Assembly (NCBI GenBank): GCA_033032175.1
Contig: CM065312.1
Span: forward strand, 21,550,001-21,614,000
From: Saturnia japonica
Lineage: Eukaryota; Arthropoda; Insecta; Lepidoptera; Saturniidae
Direction of reading: 5' to 3'
DNA: 64,000 bases
This document shows positions 46,001 to 55,454 of the stretch, one piece after another (position 1 is the stretch's first letter; each line of letters opens with the position of its first letter). The translations under genes and the position numbers were made by a program. The notes under the pieces are model-generated. The model had not been told where the DNA came from and did no database searches. It saw nothing but the letters and a program-made list of their open reading frames with translations.

Positions 46001-49000
46001 TTCGGAAACGGTTCCAACGATTAGGGTGAAATTTTGTATTTAGGTAGATAGTTAATGTTTTACATTCCAAGCATAAAAAGATAAGTGTCTTTCTTTTTTT
46101 TTAAATGCCGAGCAAATCTCGGTTGCCCACTATATCACGTTCACGTTAATTATAACATACAATTTAATAAGGATAAAAATTAAGCTATAGCATTCAGGGA
46201 TAATGTAGGTTTCTGTGAGTTAATGTTTAGAATGGAATCAGTACGTAACATGTACCTAACGCGAGCTATAGGCGCAATATATACCTATCAGGTAGAGCTG
46301 CCGCTTGCCAGCCCAATGAACTCAATTCCTCTAAGGGATTCTCGCATCCAACTGTTAGGTATGGTTCCCCTCTTGTTACATCTACTTAACGGCGGAGAAT
46401 TAACTGTATGCCAAGAATAGTACTCGTTGTTGTCTCTTGTTATTTATTTCTGTTTGTAGCTACATTTTTAATAAACACGTTTACTACAGCTAGCTATAAA
46501 ATAACAAGTTCAACAGTTTAATATAACAAAGAACTGATAAAGTTCATAATCGCTCTTTAAGTAGTTCAAATGAAAGTGTCTTCTACGACCTCTATCATTA
46601 TCTATACATACATGTTTATATGTACGTATTGAACTCCTGTCGGACTTATCATTGCTCAGTCTAAACTATGTGCTAAGTTTTTGTTTATACGTGGACTCTA
46701 TAGAGTTACATATCGCTTAATAAAATATTTCTCGAAATGCAATCTCTAGGGGGTGCCAAAGTTTTGATGGGGGTTTTCCGTTGTGCGCGCATCACGCAAA
46801 AACTACTGGATAAACTTTGACCAATTGTTTTTGTTTTATTCCTTAGATACCCGGCCCTTATCAAAAAGAAAAAATGTCAAGACATGTTCATTCAATATGA
46901 AGTTATAAAATTTTAAAAAGTACGAATTTTAAAAGCACTACGCGTTCCTCTGTCGTCCACGCGAGCAGATAGTAATTAAATAATATAAATTCAATTCAAT
47001 CAACACACTGTAAAAACCTTATAGTCTGTTCAAGTGAAACCACGGACGGATGTCTAGTCATCTCTGTGCCAATAATACGCAGATAATATAGTTGAATCCA
47101 TTTCCATACTTTTATATTAGGTATTGTTTATTATTTTTGTACTGTCTCGGAATAACGCGTACTTCTGCGTCTGCGCCGCTCCGCGTCGCGCCACACTCGC
47201 GCCAAGCCGCCATCTGCCGTTAACTACAGTCTACAATACTATAAACTGTGTGAGACTGGGATTTATCAACAATCACCATTATAACGCCGTCCATTATACA
47301 GTATACTGGGCCGAACCTCGGAATGTCGCGCTCAGCTCACAAGTACGACTTCACACATTTGTTGATGATTTTACAACCGGTTGCCAAACACTCCTGTTAT
47401 TATAAGTACGCTTAAACTACTCAAAAACACTAAACGAAACGAAGGAACCTGAATGAACGTGAGCGCCTCGAGTTGAAAATCTATCGCCAAGCAGCTGTAA
47501 GAGTGTTCCGGCTGTAGCACTTGAGAGCAAGTGTTCGTGTTGGCTTAGCGTCACTTAAGATTACGTGCGATTGTGGTCACAACGCTAAACGCCAAATAAC
47601 GATAAAAAAGGAAATAGAACAGTAATAAAAATTAATTAATTAATTTGAATATAAAAACTGGAGATGTCAGCAATGGCTGCTCCTGAGGTTATGTTTAATA
47701 AAAGAACCAACTACTTATCGAATATGTGTACATCAGTGACGTTTCATAAATAGATGCGTTAAGCATATTCTCACTAAGAGCAATTTATAAACGTTACAAA
47801 TGTTGTTATCAACATGTTGAAACAAAAGAGATAGGGAAATCACAGCGTAAGGCGGAAACCATGTTGTCAAATAAGGATAAGAGTTTCTTCTCCCTCACGC
47901 CGGTATCAAGTCGAAAGTCAACTGATAGTAATTGCCAATCAATGCAAGTTAATGCATGCCGTATATATATATAGATAGATATAGATAGATTTGTCTACGT
48001 AAGGCTTTCCTTCAACTTTATAAAATATGTCAAACTTGTCCAGTATAGAACTCTATGTTCTGTCAGGTTTATTTTTAATGTATTGCTGAACTTCCTCGCA
48101 ATGGACAGAAGTTGCACACAACATGTGTACATTCATAAGAACTGTGTACGAATAACAATTCGCTGACTGTCTACAACAGTTCTATAGCTTCCTTTACGTT
48201 TTTCGTTTATATTATTGCGATAGTAATTAGCATTAACAGCTAGCATGCTAAGAAACAGGATAAGTATTGAGTGCAGCGGCTGAGACCCTAGGACAATTAT
48301 GTCGCAACACATCTAGAGCTAGCCGGAACGATATTGTGAATTGGTTTGGATGCGTTGCAGCATCAGATCGCGCTACCACTTATCGATAGTTTCTTCAAAC
48401 ATAATGTACGTACACGTGCCGCCAAGCGCCAGCACCTGATACGTAGCATAGAGTTCGGTGTGCGTACACACTACATACACAATCACATCTATCTATATTA
48501 CATATTAAACTCGTAAACCACTCGACTATATTAATTAAAATAATAATTAACATTAATTAATTATAACTAGGTATTAATATACTGATTTAAATAATTATTT
48601 GTGTCATAAATTATTTCAAAGTTTGTATAGTTACGTATTATATTATTCAATTTTTATTTAATGCCTTCCTTCATGTATAAACAGGACTGCTTGCGCGTAG
48701 ATAACTGACTCAATAGTTCGCTACTTCTCGGTACCATTGTTGGCCCAAGCCCTGTGATGAAGCGATGTGTAAAATAACCTCTTCACCGCCGCGAACGTAC
48801 CTATGAAGTATGATTATTTTGATTATATTTGTATTGACATCCCTATTGACCCAGCCTAGAATTATGGTTTTCAAAAACAAGGTGTACATTAAACGCTATG
48901 CTCCAGTAACTTCCGAATCCAGCAACCCAGAATACTTCTGCTCTGCTAGTCTTCGGCAAAACGTTATATCCAGCACAAATACAATTCCTTCAGAACTCAA

Positions 49001-52000
49001 TATTCTTTACCCGACCGGGAATCACACGAGCAACACACAAAACTTTCATGGTTAAAAAATTATCAGACGAGAGTTTTAGGCATAGAAAAAAATGCATAAT
49101 GAAGCGTCGCTTATGTCACGCGACAACGAGAGCTGCAGCGAATCCGGGAGCTACATTCTAGGATCGCGGGAACACTAACATTCAATGCACATTAATTTTG
49201 AAAACCGTTAACTATATAATTTACATATTTACGCCCAACCACTCTGTGTAACTCTAAAAGACTTCTGAGGCTTCAGAGCCCTTAAGGCTAACTGTATAGT
49301 CACATTGAAAGACCCATTTTTCATTTACACAGACAAACACGATAGACAAAGAGAGTGTTGGCGACAGAACTGTTATTTTCGTGTCCCGTGTTAGGTTATT
49401 ATGTCATATTATTGTGTTTATGTGCTATGATAAAATAGATTGATATGGATAATATTATAAAGAAATGTTAGCGACTACGCTACATTATAAGTTGCATGTT
49501 ATGTATTAAGTTGTATATAAATGCTTATGTATTGTGTGTTACATATATGAAAAGTATAACTATTATAGAATAGGTACATGCATAGAATAAGTCAATAGAG
49601 TAAGAAACATTTATAGGAACTTTACGAACAATGATGCCGCCCGTAAATTGCATGTTTTGCATGTACGAAATATACTTGATGTGTATAATATGTGAATGCT
49701 TAACAAATAGGTAATACGACAAGGAATATTTTGACATATATCATGTATACACAAGATATATAATGAAAGAAATATAGAGCGATTAACAGGGCGACCAAAG
49801 TGAAAACTACAATTAAAACACGAATTAAAGCGGGGCTCTCTTTACGGTCACTCCCCGAACTACTTAAGCTCGAAGAGGCGCCGTATGGGGCACGGCGCAA
49901 ATCATCGAGTACAAGTAACTACAAGCAACAGGAAGAAAGCTTTGGTCGTCCTGCAAACAGCAAACAAGATTTCGACTTTTATTGAAGACCAGGCACCTCA
50001 AACGGTCGTGCATTATTGCACCCCCCGGACCCCCTCACTAACATCGCGTCCCACTAGCATCCGTACGGCGTCTACGAGACGGGCATCCGGCGCAACAAAA
50101 CGCCCGTCCAAACCGGGGAAGCGTCACCCCCCCCCCCCTTGCCCCTCACGCAGAGGGGAAGTGACGCGTACCCAACAGAGAGTGTTTCACTTTATGAGCC
50201 CATTCTTTAAAATGTTGTCCCAATTAGAGAAAAAATAAAACACCCATAAAAATTTGATAAAGCTGTGTGTAGTACCAGTCAAATGACATCTTAAGACACC
50301 CAAGGAACGCTTGCCTCACGAAGTCACGACACGACGTTTATGGGGAATGCCCTTCCAGTAATTCGCTTATACGCTTCGCATTTTAGGATCAACCGACTGC
50401 CTATGAATTTTTTATCTATCGGCAGTCACTACTGCCATTGGAGTGTACTGTGTCGTGATCCTGCAAACGGGTAACCTATCGCTGGGGGTGGTCTCCATCT
50501 ATTTCGAGCCAAGTGAGCCCATCGAGCCATACATTGTACCAAGCTGCGACGTAATTGCCAAGAGCTTCTGGTGAGGGAGTCGTACCTACGACCGTCGCGA
50601 AGAGGCTTACTGCTTCTTTCTAGATGCGGCGAAGCTGGAGATACTAAATGTAGGAGAAAAGCCTACTCTTCAGATCATTAGGGAAGGCAGCTTATGTACA
50701 AGCATTGTGGCTCTCCCTTCTTGGCAAGATGAATGAATGGAAAATTGACGGTAATTGAAGAACTTCTGACCAAAACTCTACAACCTTCTCGATTCGAGTT
50801 TATGGGCCGCTGCAAAGCAACAGGCCAGCGACAATCCGAATCTAAAACACAACGAAGGTAGTATGGTCGGAGTTAGCACTAACTTTGTAGGAGATACTGG
50901 CTATAGAGGAATAACGACGTGCAAAGTGGAAGAAGTATCTAGCATTTATGATCTCGAGTCAACCGTGTCCGAATATCTCACTTGTGAACCCTCCTGGTGG
51001 TTAAAGGACTTCGATTTCCTCAAAAGAGAATTTGCGCGGATATACCTGACGACACATATGAGGACAAAAATCTCCGCAAAAGAAATCGTGATTTTAGTGA
51101 CCCTGGATATAGAGGGAGCCTTGAACAACACCTGGTGGCCGGCTTTGAAGTCCCAACTCGTGGCAAAAGAGTGTCCTGATAATTTTACGGTATGGTCTTG
51201 GCGTATCATGAGGGTCGGAGAGTCGAGAGCAGTTATGTCGGTGTACATGTGTGTCGGGAGTCTTCAAAAGAAAAAAATAAATAAAGCAAAGCACATTTAT
51301 TTGATGTTGAAAATACGGACTTAATTAACACGACGCACAGGGCCGGAGTCCAGTTATCACAGGAAGAATGAGTTCCGCTTGCTGGGTCTGATCATCAATA
51401 CCAAACTCACCTTTAAGGCATATGTCGCCGCTGCCTGTAGGAAGGCCCCTTACATCTATAAGCAGTTGACTTGTGCAGCGTGGATGAGTTGGGACTTGAA
51501 CGCGGAAGATTATTAAGACGATACATGTGGCAGTCATTGATCCTACAGTGCTTTAGGCCGCAAATATATGGGGTCCGTCTGCAGCGAAAATTTCGCTTAG
51601 AAATAAGCACGGGGTTCACAAATAACGACTATTCGTTTTTATAGAAAAAGATAAACTCAATTTTTAGTCATATTACTAAGAATTGTTGTAGAAATGTATA
51701 AATTAAAAACTAAAACAGATTTCTAAATACTAAGTAAGCTAGGTAAGAAAGAAAAAACAATTCTTTTTATATATTTTTTTTTCTTTTAAGAAGCCCCAAT
51801 TTGCGTTTTTCTTTCGGTTTTGATACTATTTTATATTTTTAATAATATTTTTTCCATTGTTCACTAACAACCCTTTAATTAAATTACAAAATTAGGCACC
51901 TATTAATGTATTACATGACGTCTAAGACAACGATGTTGAATTTGAAATAAATACAATAACGCCCTTGCTCCCTAGACTTTGTTAAAACTACTGAAATCGT

Positions 52001-52586
52001 TCGAGCTGCTCTTGTTTAAATACCCAGGAATAGCCGGAGTAAAATTGAAATCTAGAGATGCATTTTAATGTCACAGAGCAGCAGCTGGGTAGCAAGGACA
52101 CAAGCGGTAAATACTTATAATGCAGGCAAAATATATAATATTCATATTTGATGATGTTAATCAATGTCACACGTAAACAAAGTAACGCAGTGGACGGAAA
52201 TCTACTTATTAGTTATTTATCCACCATATTCACAAGATATTGATAAGAATTGAATTTGTTTAAGCAATCAATCGGCTTCCACTCTCGCTGCAGTATGTAC
52301 GAACATTTTATACAAGTCTTAGTCTATTAACAACACGATATTATAACTTATCTTCAAGTTGTAGAGTCGCGCTCTCAACACCAGTAGCAATACGATAAGA
52401 GATATAAACAGTTTATAAGCATATTTACCTGTGCGGAGTGGGAGCCGCGAGGAACACGTAGTTGGTGCAGTATGCGCCCGTCAACAGCACCGGCAGCGCT
52501 AGCAGTAGCGCCAGCCGCGCCTGCCACCAGCCCCATCCCGAGCACAGTTCCTCGCCACCGCCACCGCCACCGCCAACGCGAGACAT
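30831..52586 (-). CDS. SLC22-family organic cation/carnitine transporter-like gene, 8 exons, complete coding region
   Basis: Coding exons (minus strand): 52586-52429, 42811-42598, 41896-41796, 41158-41004, 40435-40069, 34256-33997, 32785-32592, 31004-30831. They sum to 1623 bases, 540 residues plus TGA, and every junction is GT-AG with matching phase. SLC22 proteins are 12-helix plasma-membrane carriers of about 530-560 residues that move organic cations, carnitine or related solutes. Seen: TM1 about residues 22-46; a cysteine-rich extracellular loop (54-129) with an N-S-S glycosylation site; G-F-I-S-D-R-W-G-R-R at 153-162 after TM2; P-E-S-V-R-W-L at 269-275 after TM6; D-R-V-G-R-R at 391-396; Y-T-A-E-L-F-P-T at 449-456; T-L-N-R-R-L-P-D-T at 512-520, a common C-terminal family motif. 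Substrate cannot be read from sequence. Introns 1 and 5 hold LINEs, both antisense to the gene. Family assignment is firm; the exact orthologue is not. Confidence 0.93.
31005..32591. other. Intron 7 of the SLC22-like gene
   Basis: 1587 bases. Holds SINE-like repeat scraps at 31955-32025 (gtagcaaacaagcgtacggc, ccgcttgaaaggtaagcagt) and 32400-32490 (gcatcgccgaccattaaccc). No other coding sequence seen. Confidence 0.7.
32592..32785 (-). CDS. SLC22-like gene, exon 7 (TM10-TM11)
   Basis: Acceptor ttccag before 32785; the split codon gives Ser419. Encodes a Gly/Val-rich helix, then Y-V-Y-T-A-E-L-F-P-T-R-A-R-H, a hallmark between TM10 and TM11, and the start of TM11-12. Donor CTC|GTGAGT at 32591, phase 0. 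Confidence 0.94.
32885..33100 (+). mobile_element. Possible LINE ORF2 C-terminal scrap
   Basis: One frame reads C-E-I-C-R-S-T-D-D-I-Y-H-V-L-C-P-D, resembling the C-x-x-C...H...C zinc-binding end of many insect LINE polyproteins; downstream frames are broken and end near gaataaattgacttctcc. No RT is present to confirm. Confidence 0.4.
33353..33625 (+). mobile_element. tRNA-derived SINE of a second family
   Basis: The head tcattagtctagtgatccca (box-A-like) and cctgggttcgattcccaggt (box B) is clearly tRNA-related, followed by a body (gaaattctcagaaatagctc) and a 3' part with ttacatggaacctaaaacat and tacacctccgcctaaacctt. Not a tRNA gene: no acceptor stem closes around the boxes. Inserted in intron 6, antisense to the gene. 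Confidence 0.75.
33997..34256 (-). CDS. SLC22-like gene, exon 6 (TM7-TM9)
   Basis: Acceptor ttgcag before 34256, completing a Lys codon with exon 5; donor T|GTAAGC at 33996. Encodes R-R-R-L-A-V-C-F-V-W-W at TM7 and the second D-R-V-G-R-R motif between TM8 and TM9. The exon is strikingly GC-rich, which also creates long antisense open frames over it; those are shadows. Confidence 0.94.
34573..34993 (+). mobile_element. 5'-truncated RTE retrotransposon
   Basis: Encodes only the last ~110 residues of the RTE polyprotein: L-K-V-A-Q-R-A-M-E-R-A-M-L-G-V-S-L, then K-L-K-W-Q-W-A-G-H-I-V-R-R and S-V-G-R-P-P-T-R-W-K-D-D. It ends with a (GAT)n tail. AATTTC flanks it at 34567-34572 and 34994-34999, a target duplication within the SINE. 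Relative to the 9.6 kb copy a TGG Trp codon has become TGA at about 34923-34925, so the open frame stops 17 residues early. Confidence 0.85.
35192..36150 (+). pseudogene. LINE ORF1 protein (zinc finger, coiled coil, FP-like C-terminus)
   Basis: The open stretch is 35236-36150 (304 residues). A natural ATG at 35192 (M-S-I-C-D-A) lies in another frame; just before 35236 the reading frame gives Y-H-H-L-C-V-N-L and then W-L-C-P-G-C, the second half of a PHD-type zinc finger, so a small indel of the 5' end is likely. Residues about 75-150 are a heptad-rich coiled coil (K-Q... L-E-E-L-K, Q-Q-K-L-Q-K-E-N-S-E-L). The C-terminal third (L-S-P-T-N-K-A-L, K-S-Y-K-F-V-W-V-K-Y-G-K-I-Y-V-R-K) resembles the C-terminal domain shared by CR1/Jockey ORF1 proteins and the baculovirus FP protein. 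Role: RNA-binding chaperone of the retroelement (known of the family). Confidence 0.82.
36217..39055 (+). pseudogene. LINE ORF2: endonuclease-reverse transcriptase, one stop and one frameshift
   Basis: Endonuclease part 36217-36930: F-Y-Q-N-V-R-G-M, C-I-V-E-T-W-L, V-I-I-G-N-F-N-F-P-H-I-N-W and T-Y-H-P-P-L. In active enzymes the last two are G-D-F-N and S-D-H, so two catalytic Asp residues are lost. A TAA at 37357-37359 interrupts the frame; the same frame stays open on both sides (N-G-I-P-A-Q-V-S-Y-D after it). RT part: Y-T-D-F-A-K-T-F-D-R-V-N-H (motif A), S-G-V-P-Q-G-S-K-L-G-P (motif B), C-L-A-Y-A-D-D-I-K-I-Y (motif C) all intact. Near 38850 the frame shifts, and the C-terminus (R-N-P-Y-I-F-Y-I-P ... 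R-M-A-R-L-Y-N-E) continues to 39055. About 945 codons in all. Confidence 0.9.
39430..39735. repeat. 110-bp tandem array, about 2.7 copies
   Basis: The motif taacagaat(t/g)tcacaagtg starts at 39445, 39555 and 39665. Each unit continues with tttttgatgaggtaataaaa ttcaatttgaaatatcctga. The last copy is partial and more diverged. Confidence 0.92.
40069..40435 (-). CDS. SLC22-like gene, exon 5 (TM5-TM6 and central cytoplasmic loop)
   Basis: Acceptor tttcag before 40435; the split ATG codon gives M-I-E-W-L-G-V-E-Q-R, the usual family sequence before TM5. The exon carries TM5, TM6, the L-P-E-S-V-R-W-L-I signature and most of the large cytoplasmic loop, which is rich in Lys and Glu and may carry regulatory sites. 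Donor AA|GTAAGT at 40068. It is the longest exon of the gene (367 bases). Confidence 0.95.
40436..41003. other. Intron 4 of the SLC22-like gene
   Basis: 568 bases, AT-rich, nothing else recognised. Confidence 0.85.
41004..41158 (-). CDS. SLC22-like gene, exon 4 (motif A end, TM3-TM4)
   Basis: Acceptor gatag before A-TGG; with exon 3 it restores D-R-W-G-R-R, the conserved loop 2-3 motif that major facilitator proteins need for conformational change. 51 full codons follow, encoding two hydrophobic helices. Donor A|GTAAGT at 41003. Confidence 0.92.
41159..41795. other. Intron 3 of the SLC22-like gene
   Basis: 637 bases. 41515-41685 is an inverted SINE-like repeat: the minus strand reads ccttggcaaacaaacgtacg, gcccgcctgatagtaggcga and gggttcgatcccggcccttt, the last resembling a tRNA box B. 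Confidence 0.8.
41796..41896 (-). CDS. SLC22-like gene, exon 3 (loop end, TM2, start of motif A)
   Basis: Acceptor ttccag, donor AG|GTCTAA. Encodes F-D-L-G-C-E-E-W-K-R-S-L-V-G-T-V then TM2 and G-F-I-S-D. The W-K-R-S-L-V-G-T-V stretch and the following helix are characteristic of the family. Phase 0 in, phase 2 out; the donor is weaker than its neighbours but the only one that keeps frame with exon 4. Confidence 0.92.
41897..42597. other. Intron 2 of the SLC22-like gene
   Basis: 701 bases; no repeat or gene recognised. Confidence 0.85.
42598..42811 (-). CDS. SLC22-like gene, exon 2 (large extracellular loop)
   Basis: Acceptor cgcag before 42811, donor GAG|GTGAGT at 42597. The single leading A completes Arg53; then C-H-V-P-E-C-E-P opens the loop. 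The exon encodes residues 54-124 with five cysteines and an N-S-S sequon, matching the disulphide-rich, glycosylated loop between TM1 and TM2 of SLC22 proteins. Intron 1 upstream is 9.6 kb. Confidence 0.9.
44037..44109. repeat. 8-bp tandem array mixing CACGGCGT and CACGCCGT
   Basis: Nine units. ACGGCGT and ACGCCGT are reverse complements of each other, so each unit can pair with units of the other type and the array can fold into GC-rich hairpins. Located in intron 1 of the transporter gene. Confidence 0.9.
44568..44636 (+). repeat. Short poly(A)-tailed repeat family, copy b
   Basis: Reads aagtccggtgaagccgtaaa, agccgcagcggcttcagggc and ccctaaggctaacagtgtag, tcagatct, then an A-run. Almost identical to copy a. 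Confidence 0.78.
46002..46133 (-). repeat. Dispersed repeat with CTCGG hairpin head, copy 2
   Basis: Minus strand: gggcaaccgagatttgctcg, then gcttggaatgtaaaacatta and cgttggaaccgtttccg. Matches 2871-3012. Confidence 0.65.
46770..46925 (+). repeat. Dispersed repeat, partner of 21385-21552
   Basis: Reads catcacgcaaaaactactgg, taccc ggcccttatcaaaaaga and gttcattcaatatgaagtta. Confidence 0.65.
47795..47870 (+). repeat. Dispersed repeat, partner of 25640-25705
   Basis: ttatcaacatgttgaaacaa and cagcgtaaggcggaaac; the partner is inverted. Confidence 0.55.
49257..49305 (+). repeat. Short poly(A)-tailed repeat family, copy c (partial)
   Basis: Reads ctgaggcttcagagccctta and aggctaactgtatagtcaca; lacks the first 20 bases of the family. 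Confidence 0.6.
49990..51640 (+). mobile_element. Degenerate R1-clade LINE
   Basis: A GC-rich, Arg/Pro/Ser-coding 5' part (to about 50240) is followed by an endonuclease remnant at 50440-50700 (N-L-S-L-G-V-V-S-I-Y-F-E-P, P-I-E-P-Y; R-R-E-E-A-Y-C ... L-E-I-L-N-V-G-E-K-P-T), RT pieces at 50863-51324, and the post-RT part at 51415-51610 (C-R-K-A-P-Y-I-Y-K-Q-L; then, in a shifted frame, V-A-V-I-D-P-T-V-L). These match R1/TRAS-type polyproteins. Many stops and frameshifts. Antisense to the transporter gene whose intron 1 it occupies. Confidence 0.78.
50863..51324 (+). pseudogene. R1-like reverse transcriptase fragment
   Basis: 153-residue open stretch with L-D-I-E-G-A-L-N-N-T-W-W-P-A-L-K-S-Q-L. 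In R1 elements this is L-D-I-E-G-A-F-D-N-A-W-W-P, RT motif A, so the first catalytic Asp survives and a neighbouring Asp is now Asn. Motif C (x-A-D-D) is not present. Non-functional. Confidence 0.78.
52429..52586 (-). CDS. SLC22-like gene, exon 1 (start codon to AG|GTAAAT donor)
   Basis: Begins with ATG at 52586-52584 and ends two bases into an Arg codon at a GTAAAT donor (52428). It encodes an N-terminal M-S-R-V followed by seven glycines, then hydrophobic TM1 and ...V-F-L-A-A-P-T-P-H-R. The Gly run is a GGT/GGC hexamer microsatellite, so its length may vary between individuals. The short N-terminus before TM1 (about 20 residues) differs from the paralogous first exons, which carry longer polar leaders. 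Joining to exon 2 gives ...P-T-P-H-R-C-H-V-P-E-C-E, the expected family sequence at the start of the extracellular loop. Confidence 0.88.
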
Positions 52587-54807
52587 CTCCTTGCACTACT
52601 TGTCTTGTTCTCGGCAAACTACACGACCTCGTTGAAATTTCAGCGTATTCGCATTTAACTAATATTTATAACTTTAATAATATTATATTTATTTTTATCC
52701 TAAGTTAATTATAATATATTGTGGGCAGACTTATAAATATCTACATAATATAGTATCACGTAAAACTGTTGCTAACGCTATATCATGACACTTGACAAGT
52801 ATTGACAGTCTAGGGATTGAGAAGACAACGCGATCGCGACTCTCCCCGTCTGACACAGCAGACGGCACAGGTCTGCGTCCGCGCCACTACACCGCGGTTA
52901 CGCTAACAGATCTACTGTTTCAGCTAATACATACCGAGATAGGTCGGCTACCACTACTGACCCCATACTTAAATACATTCCACGCTATTCTAAGCTTTAT
53001 CATTAACCAATAAGGTTTGTATCGGCATGTAGCGTGTTCTAAGCGCGGAAGCTCTACTTCAAGGTGATTGTAGAGCGACCGCGCCCGATAAGCACCAAAA
53101 TAAACATTGGGGTTACACACATGTGTGTCCTGGAGACGCGACGCCGCGTTTAAGCGATGTGACGCTACGAGCGACAACCGGACATACTTGAAACTAGAAC
53201 TGAAAAAACTGATACAAGTTACAAGGAAAATGAATGATCGCGACGATGTTGTTTCACTAATTCGAAGAAAAATCTGTTCATTCAAAAACGATATAATGGA
53301 AGAACACCCCTAATTAACCATGCACCAATAATAATACGTAGGTACTAAAGTCGATCAACTAACAAATTTGGGGCATATTTATAAATTGATTCCATAGTAA
53401 TTGGTCAGTAGTTGGTACTGTCGTCTCTCATGGTACTCTATGTTTTGTATTACCTATGGATCACAATCTCCCACTTTCATACATATTGTTATATTATTAG
53501 GTCTAGTGGTTAGCTTATATTTATTTAAATATATTAATACTCTTATTTACCTTATATTATATTCGTGTATACAAGTATGTTTAGATATAATTTATAATAC
53601 GATCTTTTTAGTTTATTATAGAATATTTTTTATATAATTGTTATCATATTTAATTATAATTTAATGTTTGTTTACTTTTTAGGATTGATAACATGTCAAT
53701 TTCTGTTACGTCTGATACTTTTAGACTATGCTCTGTCAGCAGTTAGGAAAATATATTTCTATCTAACAAGGTTTTATGCAAATTAATAAAACCTTGAGAT
53801 ACATAGTTTGATTTCGAGTATAAATTATTTTGAATTTTAGAAAAGAATTCAAATAATGAATAGAATTATTGCATTTGAAAAATAAAAAAAAAGAATGTCA
53901 GAGCACGATATCTATCGGTTAATATACGGCAGACCTCGGAGTCGAAAATATAGTTTATTTTGATAACATATTCATATAGAAAAGTTTAATTGTTACAATT
54001 TATAATTTTAATATTAATATGGGTGAAATACCCTTTGTTAAAACGACAAATACCTACTGAAGATTGAAAGAACACAACCGGGCAAGTATCACGCAGAGCT
54101 GTCTGTTATTGGAATTCTTCTTGTTTTGGACAGTATGTATATTGTGGTCAAATGAAGGTAAAATATTAAGGATTTTGTAGTGTATTAGGCGAGTAATTTA
54201 CGGTATGGTAAACCTATATATAATTTTATAAACTTTTATGTGAGGTATCCTGGAAATACACTATAATTTTATTTTATTTGATTTATTCATTCCATATTCC
54301 CTTTTGGCTCTATAATTCTCTTATATATTAATTTAAAATAACTAAATATCATAACAAGATATCGATTGTTTGCAGATGCAGAGTGGTGCGCCGGAAGCCG
54401 GTTATTTGCTTTTTCCTTGCCTATTTTGCGTAATATAATATTTAGCCAATATATTTCAATTTAAACCTTGTTGATGGTAAATGACTGTTTTCTTATTTGT
54501 ATAGGTTTTTTAATCGCTTGCTTTTAACTAACCTAGAAGTCACTTATAATCCGTTACTAAAAGCTAATACTTATCTAGATGTCTTGAATGATGGTTATTT
54601 AACTGTGATATTCTGTAAGGTGAAAGTATGCCCCAAGCAGAAAGAAATCTATAGAAGTTTCTCTGTGGCGTACCTCTGATCAATCATGTTCGCATCATTA
54701 TAATTGAAGTTGTGGATGTCAGTCTGTTTGTTGACAGTCGGTTACTAGTCAGGGCAACAACAACAAGTCACGTTCCGCGTACACGGCTCGCGACTTCTTC
54801 TATACCA
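52587..54807. other. Upstream flank of the complete SLC22-like gene
   Basis: Promoter and leader are expected in the first few hundred bases, but no core element could be chosen. 52800-52920 and 53000-53180 are richer in CpG. At 53767-53796 is an 11-base perfect hairpin (caaggttttat / ataaaaccttg, 8-base loop). No gene found. Confidence 0.45.
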
Positions 54808-55454
54808 GCGGTTCCTAACCTTTTCAATCTTGTTACCTCTACGTCCTATTAGGAAAGCTGTGGCTTATCCCTTTAAATTTTTTATCACAGAAATCAATAT
54901 AAGGTCGGTCATTAATCATAATACATTCTATAAAAATATTGAACCTATAAAATTGCGGATTTATATTGTTTGTCTTTTATTAAAAATTTCTAAGTATGTA
55001 CTTTATTTTTAATATGTCGAAGTACTGCCTATTTTTTTAAATTAAACTTTTGTCATGATGTAGTCATATCTAGGAATTAAAGTCTGGTCGGAGATCGATC
55101 TTGCGACAAACATAAGGTTTCCATTCACTAGATATGTAGCTTTTGTGAATTTTATTTTTCGCTATGGCATCGTATGTAACCCTAATACTTAAGTACATTT
55201 ACTACTTGCAGCGCCCCATGCATTATGTAGAAGTTTTTTTTAAGTCGATTATATAGACGAAACGTTTCAGTTTTTTTTTATTTGTATGTAATTACTTTAA
55301 GTATGTACATACAGTGTGTATTAGAAACCCCTTTCGGATCCGTGAAGGTGTATATTAAGCATCGAGATTGTATTCTGTTTATTTTATCTATCTCAGATTA
55401 TAAGTAAAAAAAATACTCCTAATAAAAAGTAAAAAAGAATCAGTCAAATCAGGA
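54808..55454. other. Unidentified stretch starting with a hAT-like terminus
   Basis: ccagcggttcctaacctttt at 54808 resembles hAT terminal repeats, but no matching inverted end was found. AT-rich otherwise. Confidence 0.3.

Larger units (their letters stand above)
42812..52428. other. Intron 1 of the SLC22-like gene
   Basis: 9617 bases. Recognised contents: 8-bp palindromic array (44037-44109), short poly(A)-tailed repeats (44568-44636, 49257-49305), dispersed repeats (46002-46133, 46770-46925, 47795-47870) and an R1-like LINE (49990-51640). The stretches 42812-44036, 44637-46001 and 47871-49256 have no recognisable gene; 42860-43480 and 44900-45100 are less AT-rich and may be decayed elements. 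A CpG-rich patch lies at 45740-45850. Confidence 0.75.

Noticed and set aside
48810..49055. 81-codon plus-strand open frame as a gene
   Set aside because: No recognisable motif and no supporting splice or start context within intron 1 of an antisense gene.
53767..53796. Hairpin as a small RNA gene
   Set aside because: Stem of 11 pairs is too short for a miRNA precursor and no longer structure surrounds it.
54808..55240. hAT transposon
   Set aside because: Only one terminus-like sequence (cagcggttcctaacc) was found, with no inverted partner and no 8-bp duplication.
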